Shown piece after piece: positions 1 to 19,325 of a stretch of DNA of 64,000 bases. Made by a program: the position numbers and the translations under genes. The stretch is from Amoebidium appalachense. Its lineage: Eukaryota; Ichthyosporea. Within the stretch, counting starts at the first letter, position 1; each line of letters starts with the position of its first letter. Location of the stretch: positions 9,362,001-9,426,000 of the forward strand of contig CAVNZM010000010.1 of the NCBI GenBank assembly GCA_963693365.1, given 5' to 3'. Below the pieces are notes generated by a model. The model had not been told where the DNA came from, searched no databases, and worked only from the letters and a program-made list of their open reading frames with translations.

Positions 1-623
1 GCGTGCAGTGCCTGCCCTGCCCGCCTCGGCCTTTTGTGCACGTCGGTGTGACTGGGTGTGACTGGTGTGCCTGTGCCTGTGCCTTTGTCACCTGGGGCCA
101 CTCACTCTTTGTGCCTGTTGTCGACATAGCGTCTCTGCAAGTGGACCTGGGCTGGCGGCAGCACTGTTCTGTTCTGACCCTACGCCTCTAAGCGCCAGAC
201 TCTCTTACCAGAACACCTGCTCCCGTCTGGCCACAACCACAACAACCGGTTTACTCCTATCCTGTATACAATGCTATACTGGCAACAAGCCCTAGCTTTG
301 TGACTGTGGAAGACGAGTAACCGACTGTTCAACTGTTCAGACGTTTGAATATATCAAGGGGGGATGCATACAAACGTTGAAACTTCATTTGCGGCCAATC
401 TATTTTACCTATTGGAAATTGAAGTGGGGGTTTACGCTGTTTACTCGAGGCAAAGAGAACCAGTCTCAGGTATGGGGGGGGGGGGGGTTTGCTCGGAATA
501 TCCCCTCAGCGGTATATCATGATCACGTACATAGATGTCGGGTGGTGACTATATATCAGGGTTTACTTTCTCTACGAGACACCATAAAGACTACAAGGAG
601 AAATCAATTAGTTGGGGTTCCCC

Positions 624-624
<1 letters not shown>
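1..624. other. No recognisable gene
   Basis: I see no ORF with a recognisable domain and no convincing splice pattern here. Short plus-strand ORFs at 3-295 have no motif I know. A short G run lies near 475-487. The segment could be intron or 3' flank of a gene lying to the left, but nothing in it shows that. Confidence 0.4.

Positions 625-681
<57 letters not shown>
625..681 (-). repeat. 57-base poly-T (poly-A tail of the LINE on the minus strand)
   Basis: An uninterrupted T run on the plus strand. Read on the minus strand it is a poly-A run lying 3' of the LINE ORF, after its stop and a CA microsatellite, which is where a LINE poly-A tail is expected. The flanks GGGGTTCCCCG and GGGGCTCCCCTCG resemble each other, but I cannot call them a target-site duplication. 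Confidence 0.6.
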
Positions 682-685
<4 letters not shown>

Positions 686-717
686 GGGCTCCCCTCGGGA
701 CACTCGGTATCAGCTGG

Positions 718-718
<1 letters not shown>

Positions 719-774
<56 letters not shown>

Positions 775-786
775 GTGTGTGTGTGT
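719..786. repeat. (GT)n microsatellite in the LINE 3' region
   Basis: A near-perfect GT dinucleotide tract between the LINE stop codon and its poly-A tail. On the minus strand it is a CA tract within the presumed 3' UTR of the element. Confidence 0.85.
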
Positions 787-795
787 GCGCGTGCG

Positions 796-2913
796 CTATA
801 ATTTTGTAGTGATGTGTTTCTCAAGCCAATCAATACATCTAATAAACAGGTCGTAGTTACGCGTGTTTAGTATAAAATCAAGGATGTTGTAATTTACAGG
901 TAGGCTATCTTTCTGGGTGTCTGTTGTGAATGTGACGTGTGTGTGTTGCGGTATTATGTGGTCTATCAAACTACATTTGGCGATACATGACCGGTTAAAC
1001 TGGTGTGTGTGTGTGTTGTTTGGGCATGCAAATGATGCCACCTTATACTTATTAGATCTCCACTGTATAGCACGTGTACAGTAAAAGCGTGGTAATTGAT
1101 CAATAATACCATCAGCTAGAGAAAGACCAGTTCTACAGGAAGGTAATATGTATTTAGGTGTTATACACTTGCGAGTGCCATATTTGGCAATATGGTTGAG
1201 GCGGTCAGTATATATAAAACGAGACATAAGGCTTAGTTTTTCAAGGTGTATGCTTTCATCGGGTCTAGTGTCGTGTGGTATCTTTTTCCATTTGTTATAT
1301 TGCGTGATTATCTTGTGATTGTGTACATGTTTAATAAGTAAGTGGCAGTCCAAAGTCACACACACACTATTGCGGGGTTTATTTGTATTTGTGCCCAGGG
1401 GAGAAGGGGAGAGAGAGGGGAGGAAAGAGGGGAGAGGTGAGGAGGGGACAGGTCGGATAGAGAAGAGAGGGTGGGAGGGCAAATACTTCTTTAAGCGGCT
1501 TATGTGCTTATTGAATTTCAGCGCGAGATAGGATACTCTAGCAGCTATTGGGACCAGACCATATATCGAGAGCGTTACAGGCCCAGGTTTACAACAGTTG
1601 TTAGATAGAAAGGAGGCAACTTCTGCTTCAAGGAAATTTGCCAAGGGTTTAAGCGCTCTAGTTCTCTCTTTCTTGATCCAAGCGGCGAGAAGGGGTAAAC
1701 CATATTCACATGCCGGGAAGACAAAAGTGCGAATAAATGTAAGTCTAATAGAAGGATGGAGGGGTGTGTCTTTAAAAATATTAGCCGAGAAGAAAGCTAA
1801 CCGCTTACGAGCCAACTCTACCCTCTTTTCGACCATATGGGGAAACATAACACCAACAGAATCAACCGGAACACCAAGATATTTGTATTCTGGAACTATA
1901 GGTACAGGTTTAGATGATAATGTAAATGTGTGTAAATTGTTAGCTATATCAGGTACAAGAACACCACATTTGTCTATGTTAAGGATCATAAGGTTTGCCT
2001 TGCACCACTCTGACACTACATCGAACAATCTTTGCAGGCGTCTAGGGGTACGGGCAAGGAGGGACAGATCATCAGCATAGAGAAGTGCAGGCGGAAAGTT
2101 ATTAATAGGGTCATCGTTTTCGGCGTAAATCTTGACAGCCAAATCATCTATAAATAGGTTAAACAAAAAGGGGCTAAGCAATGAACCCTGCAAGAGACCT
2201 CTAGTACGAGCAAAACCATATGAAAGATGCCCATTAACCACAGCTCTACCATAGGTTTGAGACAAGAGTGCTTCTAACAGAACACCAATGCAGTGTGGTA
2301 CACCCCGTGCAGCAAGCTTTTCCCATAGGAGACCAGGGGAGACAGAATCGTAAGCAGTTTTCCAATCAATAAAGCCAACATATTGTGCACCAACTTGCAT
2401 AGAATCGTGCAGTGCCATTATTTGAACATAACATGAATTGTTTTTACGAAAAGCGGATTGGCATGGGTGTATGTGAAGAATAGATTGAAACCTAGGGTGA
2501 TGTGCAAATAACCTAAGTAAGCAAGCTTCAAAGAATCTACGAACAACCTGGGTTAGTGTAATGGGGCGAAAGGATGATATGGGGCCCTCAGAGTCCTTCT
2601 TAACTATGGGGATCACTAAGGTATCTAACCAAGATGACGGGACATGTCCACATTTAACACACCAAGAAAAGAGAGAGCTTAACATGATAGTAAGATCAGG
2701 TTTAATAGCACGATCACTTTCCTTTTGTGGGTAGGAGGGAACAAGGATTTTAAGAAACCCAGCAGGGAGTCCATCAGGTCCACAAGACTTACTAGAGCTA
2801 TAACTAGATATCACAGACCATATGGCATCGGGACTGAAAAAGGGGAGGATCGAAATTGAAGTACACCCTAACGCCGGCAGGGGGCGCATGATTATTTGTG
2901 ATGACGTATGCAT
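796..2913 (-). CDS. Non-LTR (LINE) retrotransposon reverse transcriptase, 5'-truncated
   Basis: An ORF of about 705 codons encoding the RT of a non-LTR retrotransposon, which copies element RNA at a nicked chromosomal target. Visible motifs in order: SSKSCGPDGLPAGFLK (RT block 0), SSFRPITLT, FIDWKTAYDSV (motif A aspartate), GLLQGSLLSPFLFNLFIDDL (motif B), ALLYADDLSLLA (catalytic YADD), LNIDKCGVLV and YKYLGVPVD. A C-terminal region of about 200 aa has scattered Cys and His but no clear knuckle. No apurinic endonuclease or ORF1 is present: similarity stops just before RT block 0, as expected for 5' truncation. The first 20-30 codons may be flanking DNA read in frame. The poly-A tail lies at 625-681. 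Clade (Jockey, CR1, I or R1-like) is not resolved. The RT frame itself shows no internal stop. Confidence 0.85.
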   Translation of the reverse strand: MHTSSQIIMRPLPALGCTSISILPFFSPDAIWSVISSYSSSKSCGPDGLPAGFLKILVPSYPQKESDRAIKPDLTIMLSSLFSWCVKCGHVPSSWLDTLVIPIVKKDSEGPISSFRPITLTQVVRRFFEACLLRLFAHHPRFQSILHIHPCQSAFRKNNSCYVQIMALHDSMQVGAQYVGFIDWKTAYDSVSPGLLWEKLAARGVPHCIGVLLEALLSQTYGRAVVNGHLSYGFARTRGLLQGSLLSPFLFNLFIDDLAVKIYAENDDPINNFPPALLYADDLSLLARTPRRLQRLFDVVSEWCKANLMILNIDKCGVLVPDIANNLHTFTLSSKPVPIVPEYKYLGVPVDSVGVMFPHMVEKRVELARKRLAFFSANIFKDTPLHPSIRLTFIRTFVFPACEYGLPLLAAWIKKERTRALKPLANFLEAEVASFLSNNCCKPGPVTLSIYGLVPIAARVSYLALKFNKHISRLKKYLPSHPLFSIRPVPSSPLPSFLPSLSPSPLGTNTNKPRNSVCVTLDCHLLIKHVHNHKIITQYNKWKKIPHDTRPDESIHLEKLSLMSRFIYTDRLNHIAKYGTRKCITPKYILPSCRTGLSLADGIIDQLPRFYCTRAIQWRSNKYKVASFACPNNTHTHQFNRSCIAKCSLIDHIIPQHTHVTFTTDTQKDSLPVNYNILDFILNTRNYDLFIRCIDWLEKHITTKL

Positions 2914-2996
2914 TGTGTTTTGTTAGGCGGCAGTACTTTTGTTTTTGTAGCTAAGGTCAAACGTAAACTTTCAGCATCTACACATCACACGTCAAC

Positions 2997-11482
<8,486 letters not shown>

Positions 11483-11730
11483 GCAGGCCCTGGGGATCAC
11501 TCACTGAAGTTTTTCATCCTTGTAATTTTGTGTGCCCAAGGATGGGTTCTGCTTATTATGCACACTCTTTATGTATGGGTTGCACTCTGGATCGTGTTAT
11601 CCGTTGTTCTTGTGTACTTCGTACTTCATGACGCATTTAAACCCCCCCCCCCCCCCCCCCTCCCCCCTTAATCCCCCCCCCACCCCCTAGGGATCGCCCA
11701 CTGAAGTATTTTGTCCTTGTATTTTGCATC

Positions 11731-11773
<43 letters not shown>

Positions 11774-13199
11774 CTTTTTTCCCACAAAAAAGCCACCCCC
11801 AAAAAAATAATTAGACAAAAAAAAGCAAAAAGAGAGAGAGAGAGAGAAAAGAAAAGATTAATACGGCAAGCTTTCTTTGGTTTCCCCTATCACCCTCTGT
11901 TGTTCCCATATGTGCATGCACACCCACACGCACAAAACACACGCACACGTGCACAAAGACATGTGTACGCGCGCACACACAGGCACACTGGCCAACCTGT
12001 CGCACACACCGAGGCACGCACACACACAAGCACGGACGCGTGCACTCGCATACACCTACCTACAGACCGAAGCATTTTCACAAAGAAAACAAGCACTAAG
12101 CCTATGATCCCCCCCCCCCCCCCCCCCCCCCCCCCTTCAGTTCCTTGTCGTCTTCTTATGAAAGTCTCCACCTGGGCATCCTCACGCACACCGACACAGG
12201 CACAAACATACAAACACAGAAAGACACGCACACACAGTCGTACACACACGCGCATAAGGGGGATACCCTACCTACAGCACCAAGCCAAAGAACACAAGCA
12301 CTAACGCTGCCTACGGTATCATCCCTCAGAACAGATAATGGGAAAAACTGTAAAGTTTACAATTCTTTTTGGAGTTCCGTACGTGCAGGATTTTAGCTCG
12401 AGGTCAAGTTTCGGGGGCAGCAGTGCTGCCCTGCGACTACCTGGGGCGCCCACAATTTCTGGCCAACGGCTTAAGCTAATACCCTCCTCCGCGGGTATTA
12501 GCAGGCCAGAACACATTAGAACGGTACCAAAATGTCAGGCAAATAAAGCTTCATTAGTTTCTGGAGGGAATTAGACTCATGCAGACGGTACAAAAAACAC
12601 ATGCTTTGGCTTCTCTGGACCCTTCGGAAGGCATTGATTATTACTATTTATTGCTTCGAGGCAGTCACAGAATCAAATAAACTTGTACATTTTGAACCCT
12701 CAACACAAAAGATTCTGCACGCGTTCAACGGAAGGCTATTTGCCTTGCATGCCTTGGCCCCAAGTAGAATAGCCTGCACACGTTTGGATTTTATTTCAGA
12801 TGGTTCAACACTTCAAAAAGAATATCCGCTGTCTGCTTTCGGAATTTATTTCAGATGGTTCATCACTACAAAAAGGATATCCTCTGTCTGCATTCGGAAG
12901 AGTTTAAACTTCAAAACAAAAGATTCCGTTTTGGACTCTCTACCTAATTAGCCTCAAAACAACAGATTCTGTCTGCTTTCAGAAGCTATTTAACTTATAG
13001 TGTGTACCTTAGACTCTCTATCTAATCAGCTTCAAACCAACAGATTCTGTCGGCTTTCATAATCTATTAACATAGACCTTGTTCTCCAAAACAATCATAT
13101 CCTACCAGTAGCCGGCACAAATCATTGAGTAACTACTCAATTACGACTTAAGTAACTTATTCCCTCACTCATTCATAAATACACAATCACTCAAAACCG
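11483..13199. other. Intergenic repeats downstream of RPN11
   Basis: No gene recognised. The area holds poly-C runs (11641-11660, 11733-11772, 12109-12134). A diverged duplication of intron 12 sequence is present (TTGTGTACTTCGTACTT near 11245 and 11610). The CACTGAAGT..TT.TCCTTGTA segment occurs near 11503 and 11700. A 56-bp repeat near 12787 and 12843 (TTTATTTCAGATGGTTCA, then CTGTCTGC.TTCGGAA) decays to the right until about 13070. Confidence 0.6.
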
Positions 13200-13388
13200 T
13201 TGTCATTCTCACTACTATCATGGCCATCATTGCTAGGTTGTTACTACTGGCTAACACACTATTACAGTGCCTGCCCCAGTCAAAACTGTCATGGCCACCA
13301 AAGACATCCACTTCACCGTCAGGCTCTTCATCGAACTGCTCGACATGGGGTCCTGTGTGTGTGTGTCTGTGTGTGTTTGTGTGGGTAG

Positions 13389-13445
<57 letters not shown>

Positions 13446-13511
13446 CTGAGACAGGTGCCCTTCAATGAAGGGGTCATAGCACCAACCCTTCTGACAAAAC
13501 ATACACACATA

Positions 13512-13551
<40 letters not shown>

Positions 13552-13650
13552 CACGATATGACAGAAGAAAGAATTTTATTTAACACAAAAGTGCACACAC
13601 ATACCCACAGCATCAGCAATCTCCCCCCCCCTCGTAACCCCACCGAAGAC
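13200..13650. other. Unassigned segment with poly-G run and CA tract
   Basis: A 100-bp stretch (13267-13349) reads ATKDIHFTVRLFIELLDMG on the plus strand and looks more protein-like than its surroundings, but I recognise no family. It is followed by a GT tract and a poly-G run (13389-13445), then an AC tract (13499-13549). It could be one exon of an unknown gene; the evidence is weak. Confidence 0.25.
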
Positions 13651-15540
13651 CTCGTCGATGGGTTGGCACTGGTTTAGGACTGTCTAATGGATGGGTTTAC
13701 GCTGTATGAAGGAAAAACCTCCAAACCCGTCGACGACGTTGTAGACCGTTGGCGGAGTGGTTTACGACCCCTTTAGGGATGACCGACAGTATTGGGACAG
13801 CCCAATGTATAACCCTAACCACACCTATGGATGGGTTTACAGCAACCACAACTTTTGTGGTACTCCTAACCCCATACATTGGATGTACACTGCATGTCGT
13901 GCACACCTCCGGATTACGACATCATAAAATGGTCTTGTTGCACCCCCTCGGAAGACTGTCTTAAGACGTCAGAAACAACTGTCGAATGGATGGGTTTACA
14001 ATACCCATATAACACATAATGGGAGAAATTATAAACTTTACAATGTTGGGTAATCCACAACAGCCTATATATATAGTTGTCTGTATAGTAAAATGCTAGG
14101 ACCGGTAGGTGCAACTTCCCATGAAATGGGAATGATTTACTGATGTCAAAAGGCAATCGGCAAACACGGAGGCAAGATGCAAAGGGAAGGGAAGGGAAGG
14201 AAACACCAGTCGAACGCTGTCATTATAGCTCATCTCAGGTTTAAACCAAAACCCTGCCGGCACTGCCGGCAGAACACACCTGCCTTCCAATCTTATTAAA
14301 TGGACCGATTTCATATATGTACACAGGGAACCGGAGAATTATTCTAGCCGGCTTAGATACAAGCAAAATCGGCAGACAGGCCTGTGGTTTACCGTTTTCG
14401 ATAGATCATACATGAGCTAACACATGCTTACATGCTTGCCGCGCGCCTATTTGTGCTTACAGGGTTACCAGGAAGACCATGCAGTGTGCCAAATTTCACG
14501 AACCAACACCTGAAAATAAGAAGGGAAAACATGTGTCTGGAGATTGGGACAAGCAGAAGAGAAATGGATAACGGACTCAGAACGAACGTCTATGGAATAT
14601 AAAATCATGGTCAGGGGACTCTGAGAGTCTAATCCCCCCTGCAAGACACCATCAAAATGCACTCATATGAAGAAGGTAAAACACATTCCCTGGACTCTGA
14701 GAGTCTACTTCTCCCTGCAGACACCATCGTAACGCACTCATAAGTAGAAAGAAAAACAGACTTCATGGATTCTGAGAGTCCATTTCCTAGAGCAGAACAT
14801 ACTAATCAACCACATATTGTAAATGCTCAAAATATCGACCAGACTTTGAAAGTACGGGGTGGTTTTGTATATGAAGTACACTGGGACCGTTTGAATTCAT
14901 CGAAAGAAAACAGACAACACAACACACACGAGTACTCCAACATTTAATTAAGACATACTACGAAATTTCCAGGGTGTCCGTTGCCGAAATATATTCATAC
15001 AAGAAGAATCTCTCATTCATATAAGGTCGTTTAACACAATGGAGAGGCCAGGACTCTTTGTCGTAAGTCAACATATCTACACCGTGGAGGCAGTTTGCTA
15101 TAACGAAGTATGCCAATTACGATTTCATTCCAAGGATAGCAATACCATACGCATTCGTGTGAAGGTCTATTGACGGTCATTCGAGTTATAACAGACACCA
15201 TACAGAATATTACTATCCCTTGCGAGGGTTTCCGAAGGATGGTATTTTTTTCTTGATGCTGTATATGGGTACCCTTGGTCGTTTTGCGGGGACTGGCCCC
15301 TCCGTAGATGCTCGGCGCTTGTGTGTTTGTCCTGATGGGTAACGATACAACTTTAGTTACAACCAACCCTCAAAAATTCCTGCATACGTGCTTCATGAAT
15401 TTCACACACACACTCACACAAGCTTTCTCTCTGTCACTCTCCCTCTTGCTGTCTATCTCTATCTCTATCTCCCTCTCTATCATCATCTCTTCTCCCCCTC
15501 TCACTCGCTGTCGCTCTCTCCCCCCCTCTCTCTCGCTCTG
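13651..15540. other. Non-coding region with dispersed and tandem repeats
   Basis: No gene recognised. GGATGGGTTTAC recurs at about 13688, 13829 and 13987, at irregular spacing. A tandem repeat with the core CTCTGAGAGTCTA and CACCATC..AA.GCACTCATA occurs near 14617, 14692 and 14768, a period of about 75 bp. Confidence 0.55.
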
Positions 15541-15541
15541 A

Positions 15542-15602
<61 letters not shown>

Positions 15603-15624
15603 CCCCCCCCCCCCCCCCCCCCCT
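15541..15624. repeat. (CT)n tract and poly-C run
   Basis: A CT dinucleotide tract to about 15600 runs directly into a C run of about 23 bases. The 134-codon minus-strand Arg-Glu ORF across it is a shadow. Confidence 0.9.
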
Positions 15625-15992
15625 CCCCCGTCTCTCTCTCTCCCTCTTAGCCCTACCTCCCTATCTCCGAATCTCCCTATTTCACTCGGACATGCAAATG
15701 CACATACACTGCACAGAAAATCGCATAGACATTTGTCTCCCAAAAGCCCGTTTAGCATCACCACAAACAGGCTATGGAAACAGGCTATGGAATAATGCCA
15801 GTCGAGATACGTACCCGTCTTTGACATCACGAGCGGTTCGTTTTCTAAATCACATGACACGTCGTTTTGGAGACTGTTGGTGTCACCATCTGATTTGCTG
15901 GCCACACTGCCGGGGTTCTTGATGTTGTCGTTGTTGCTATTGCTCTCTGCGCTGTTGATGTCTGCATTGTGAATGTCAGTCCGAGTTCAGAG

Positions 15993-16172
15993 CCAATGCT
16001 CAGATAATGATTCGAAATGATTTTGTTGGTGTGGGTGGGGAAGCCTCAGAAGGAGTTTGTAACTTCTTTCAAGTCGAAAATTCCAATGCTCAGATAATGA
16101 TTCGAAATGATTTTGTTGGTGTGGGTGGGGAAGCCTCAGAAGGAGTTTGTAACTTCTTTCAAGTCGAAAATT
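15993..16172. repeat. Perfect 90-bp tandem duplication
   Basis: Two adjacent 90-bp copies beginning CCAATGCTCAGATAATGATT at 15993 and 16083. I see no mismatch between them. The two copies stay open in one frame and give a repeated 30-residue peptide, but there is no other sign of coding. Confidence 0.95.
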
Positions 16173-16255
16173 TTATCACCATTGTCGTTTTTCTGCCCAT
16201 GCCCATAGGAAATGTTCAGGTGGTGGTGGTTGTGGTGTTTGTGGTGGTCTGATGT

Positions 16256-16302
<47 letters not shown>

Positions 16303-16376
16303 ATGCCATGTGGGGGGGGGGGGGGGGGGGGGGGAAGGGGCACCCGTGCATGTCATTGGCCGTGTGCTGGTTTGTG

Positions 16377-16434
<58 letters not shown>

Positions 16435-16759
16435 ATGTGCGTGTTCATGTGCATGTGCATGTGCATGTGTGGACGTCTGTCTCTGTGTACATGTTTAAAT
16501 TATCTGCTTTAAAGCTCGGAAACGTATTGTTTTGGGTTGATCAAATATGGGTTGTCAGTTCGGGGATGGTATTGGCCTAAGCAAGTTACACTCCTGTCAT
16601 TCAATCGTGTTCATTTTACCTTTGTGCAAGATCAAGAAGCAAGAAAGTCAGGAACAGGATTATAGGGTTATGGTTTTCTTTTATTTATTTGTTTTGTTTT
16701 GCTTTTGTTCTTTTTATTTTTTATTTTTTATTTTTTATTTTTATTCTTTATTTTATTTT

Positions 16760-16808
<49 letters not shown>

Positions 16809-17105
16809 CCTCACCTGAATCGGGTGAGTCTGCACCATCCTGCTCCTCAGGGGATTCGTCTACGGCTGGTGCACCTATACGGTATAGTGTTTTTGCGCAT
16901 GTGCGTGTGTGTGGGGATGTGTGGGGGTGTGCGTGGTGGAGGGGGTGGGGGTGGGGTGGGGATGGGGGGGGGGGGGGGGGGGGGGGGGGATTGGCCGTGA
17001 GGAACTGTTTGACATATTATGAGATAGCATGAAGGGTTTGCTAATGGGGTAGACTATTTGTAGGAGAGACAGATTGTCGCTGAGAGAAACACACATAATG
17101 AAGGG
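16173..17105. repeat. Block of poly-G, GT and poly-T tracts
   Basis: GT (16253-16270), poly-G (16271-16300, 16313-16334), GT of about 55 bp (16379-16433), T-rich (16680-16769), poly-G of 38 bases (16770-16807) and G-rich (16916-16989). No gene recognised between them. Confidence 0.8.
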
Positions 17106-17156
17106 TTAGTGTTGGTGGGTGGTGGGATGGGATGTGGGTATGTTTTTTTTTTTTTT

Positions 17157-17187
<31 letters not shown>

Positions 17188-17620
17188 GGGGAGAATACAG
17201 ACACAACATACAAGTAAACGAGGTACAGGATTCTAGGGTGTGTTTCCATGATTTTGGGCCATAACAAAGTCCAGCGGTTTGCGGGTCTATTGAATGACGA
17301 TGTGGACTGAGAAGACACCTTGAAGGTGTTTGTGAGACTTGTGACTCGTGCCGGGCATAATTTTAAGTGCATGTATGTCTAGGGTTGTTGAGGGTTGAGG
17401 AGAGAGTTGAGGGGGGAAAGGGGGTGGAGAAGGGGGGGGGGGTTGGGGGGTGGGGGTGGTGGTGGTGGTGGTGGTGGGGGGGGGGGGGGGGAGGAAGGTT
17501 TTAAAAACTTAGTACTAAAGTCGATGCAGTCTCCACATCTATTTATGGAACAGAACTCCACAACAGTTACCATAGTAAAGTATACAGTAACAGCCGATAT
17601 GTTAACGGATTCTGCTTCAA
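17106..17620. other. T/G homopolymers and a (GGT)n tract; possible decayed continuation of the minus-strand ORF
   Basis: A T run (17142-17166) joins a G run (17167-17190), and a GGT trinucleotide tract lies at 17455-17475 followed by poly-G. Minus-strand ORFs at 17106-17372 and 17379-17624 could continue the small gene upstream, in other frames or as exons. I recognise no domain in either. Confidence 0.3.
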
Positions 17621-17896
17621 TCATGTTGAAGGAAGTGATCTCGAAGGATACAAGGGGAGGAGAGTGGGAGAATGGAAGTAGGACGGGTACGGTGTGTGTA
17701 TGAGGGTGTAGGGGTTTAAAGTGAATATGGGCGGGTCACGGTGGGGGGGGGGGGGGGGGGTGTTGGACATTGTGTTCATAGAAGCTAGTTCTAGTGCACG
17801 TTGTTCCTTCTGTAAGTCAGAAATGATTGCATCTTGTGAGGCCAACCTCTGCTCCAGTAGTTGGACTAGTTGCTGCAACTGTAAGTTGTCAGACAT
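17621..17896 (-). CDS. Hypothetical protein: short coiled coil, then proline-rich
   Basis: A 91-codon ORF on the minus strand. It begins MSDNLQLQQLVQLLEQRLAS, and residues 1-42 form a Leu/Gln/Glu-rich stretch with heptad character, followed by a Pro-rich tail with no known motif. A TATA box lies about 120 bp upstream in the correct orientation (see 18012-18020), which favours a real transcription unit. It could be the 5' end of a longer gene whose downstream exons lie in 17106-17620, or the start of a retroelement gag. No function can be assigned. Confidence 0.4.
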   Translation of the reverse strand: MSDNLQLQQLVQLLEQRLASQDAIISDLQKEQRALELASMNTMSNTPPPPPHRDPPIFTLNPYTLIHTPYPSYFHSPTLLPLYPSRSLPST

Positions 17897-18498
17897 AGTG
17901 TCGTGTATGATGGGTAACTAGTCTATGTGTTTTGTGCACTGGAAACGACAGTAGAAAAGTGTAAATCAAACGTTCTGCTTCCCATGTTTGTGACATGGGA
18001 GGCACTGCTTTATATAGTCGTTGGCCACCTCATGGTGGCCTCGTGTGCACCCTGGTGGTGGGCCATGTACAGCATGGCCGAAAAGAGAGCACAATGAAAA
18101 CAAGTCGTTAAAGATATAAAAGTTAACTGTGCACGTTGAGTGGCTAGTTAACTTGCACTAAAGCACACAAATAAACGTGTTTAACACACCAATTGCAGTT
18201 AAACGTAAATCTTGCTTCACACAACTAAAAATATTCTGAGAATATCCGGGAATAAAGCACACTACCACTCTAAGAATAGAATCCTGTGGCAAATATAGAC
18301 ATGACATCATCTGAACCGGGAATATTAATTAATGAGCACAATTAGCACGTTGCTAGTGAAGCTCGTCATTGGTACAGTTTTGGCTCAAACATATAACTAC
18401 CATATATGAATATGACCGTAAACAAAAGCTCTATGCACTCGAGTGAGTGTTGAAACAGTTATTCAATTGCTCAGAAACTTTCTCTAACAGACATTGCT
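17897..18498. other. AT-rich spacer between the small ORF and the LTR fragment
   Basis: No ORF or RNA gene recognised. The part next to the small ORF holds a TATA motif in its direction; the rest shows no repeat I can define. Confidence 0.5.
18012..18020 (-). promoter_or_regulatory. TATA box for the minus-strand ORF
   Basis: Read on the minus strand the site is TATATAAAG, with flanks ACGAC and CAGTG. It lies about 120 bp before the ATG at 17896, a plausible distance with a 5' leader of about 90 nt. Confidence 0.45.
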
Positions 18499-18825
18499 TG
18501 TTAATTTCTATAAGTATTTGGGATGTAAGCAGAGACACAGTGGTGCAGTGTGAAAACACCACAGACACACACAACAACAAAACACGGAACGATCGGAGCA
18601 GTGTACACAACAGACATCAATGTTTAGACACGACTCCCCTGAATTTATTCTGATCTTCGAATAAATACCTGAAATTCCTCTAAGTCCAATCCATACATGA
18701 TTTCCGACCAGTCGGAAATCAGATCCATCTCTAATAGAAACCAATCACTAAGAACCAATTGCTTTCAGAGAGATCCGGTACGCGGAGGCGTACACGATAG
18801 GACACAGACACTAGTTAGGATCAAC
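18499..18825 (-). mobile_element. Fragment of a copia LTR (same family as copia-1), inverted, cut by the assembly gap
   Basis: The reverse complement matches the last ~325 bp of the 926-bp LTRs at 42196-43121 and 48018-48943, down to the terminal CA (here TG at 18499). It differs at several sites, for example ACTCCCCTGAATT against ACTGAACTGAATT. The LTR would continue into the gap at 18826. No primer-binding site follows at its 3' end, so it is a solo LTR or the outer LTR of an element whose body lies in the gap. Confidence 0.85.
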
Positions 18826-19325
18826 NNNNNNNNNNNNNNNNNNNNNNNNNNNNNNNNNNNNNNNNNNNNNNNNNNNNNNNNNNNNNNNNNNNNNNNNNNN
18901 NNNNNNNNNNNNNNNNNNNNNNNNNNNNNNNNNNNNNNNNNNNNNNNNNNNNNNNNNNNNNNNNNNNNNNNNNNNNNNNNNNNNNNNNNNNNNNNNNNNN
19001 NNNNNNNNNNNNNNNNNNNNNNNNNNNNNNNNNNNNNNNNNNNNNNNNNNNNNNNNNNNNNNNNNNNNNNNNNNNNNNNNNNNNNNNNNNNNNNNNNNNN
19101 NNNNNNNNNNNNNNNNNNNNNNNNNNNNNNNNNNNNNNNNNNNNNNNNNNNNNNNNNNNNNNNNNNNNNNNNNNNNNNNNNNNNNNNNNNNNNNNNNNNN
19201 NNNNNNNNNNNNNNNNNNNNNNNNNNNNNNNNNNNNNNNNNNNNNNNNNNNNNNNNNNNNNNNNNNNNNNNNNNNNNNNNNNNNNNNNNNNNNNNNNNNN
19301 NNNNNNNNNNNNNNNNNNNNNNNNN
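18826..19325. other. Assembly gap (500 N)
   Basis: Exactly 500 unknown bases, probably a placeholder length. It hides the rest of the LTR fragment and the C-terminus and 3' end of the Penelope-like element. ORFs that appear to run through it are artefacts. Confidence 1.

Noticed and set aside
625-719. Target-site duplication for the LINE
   Set aside because: GGGGTTCCCCG and GGGGCTCCCCTCG flank the poly-A, not the element as a whole, and no copy was found at the truncated end.
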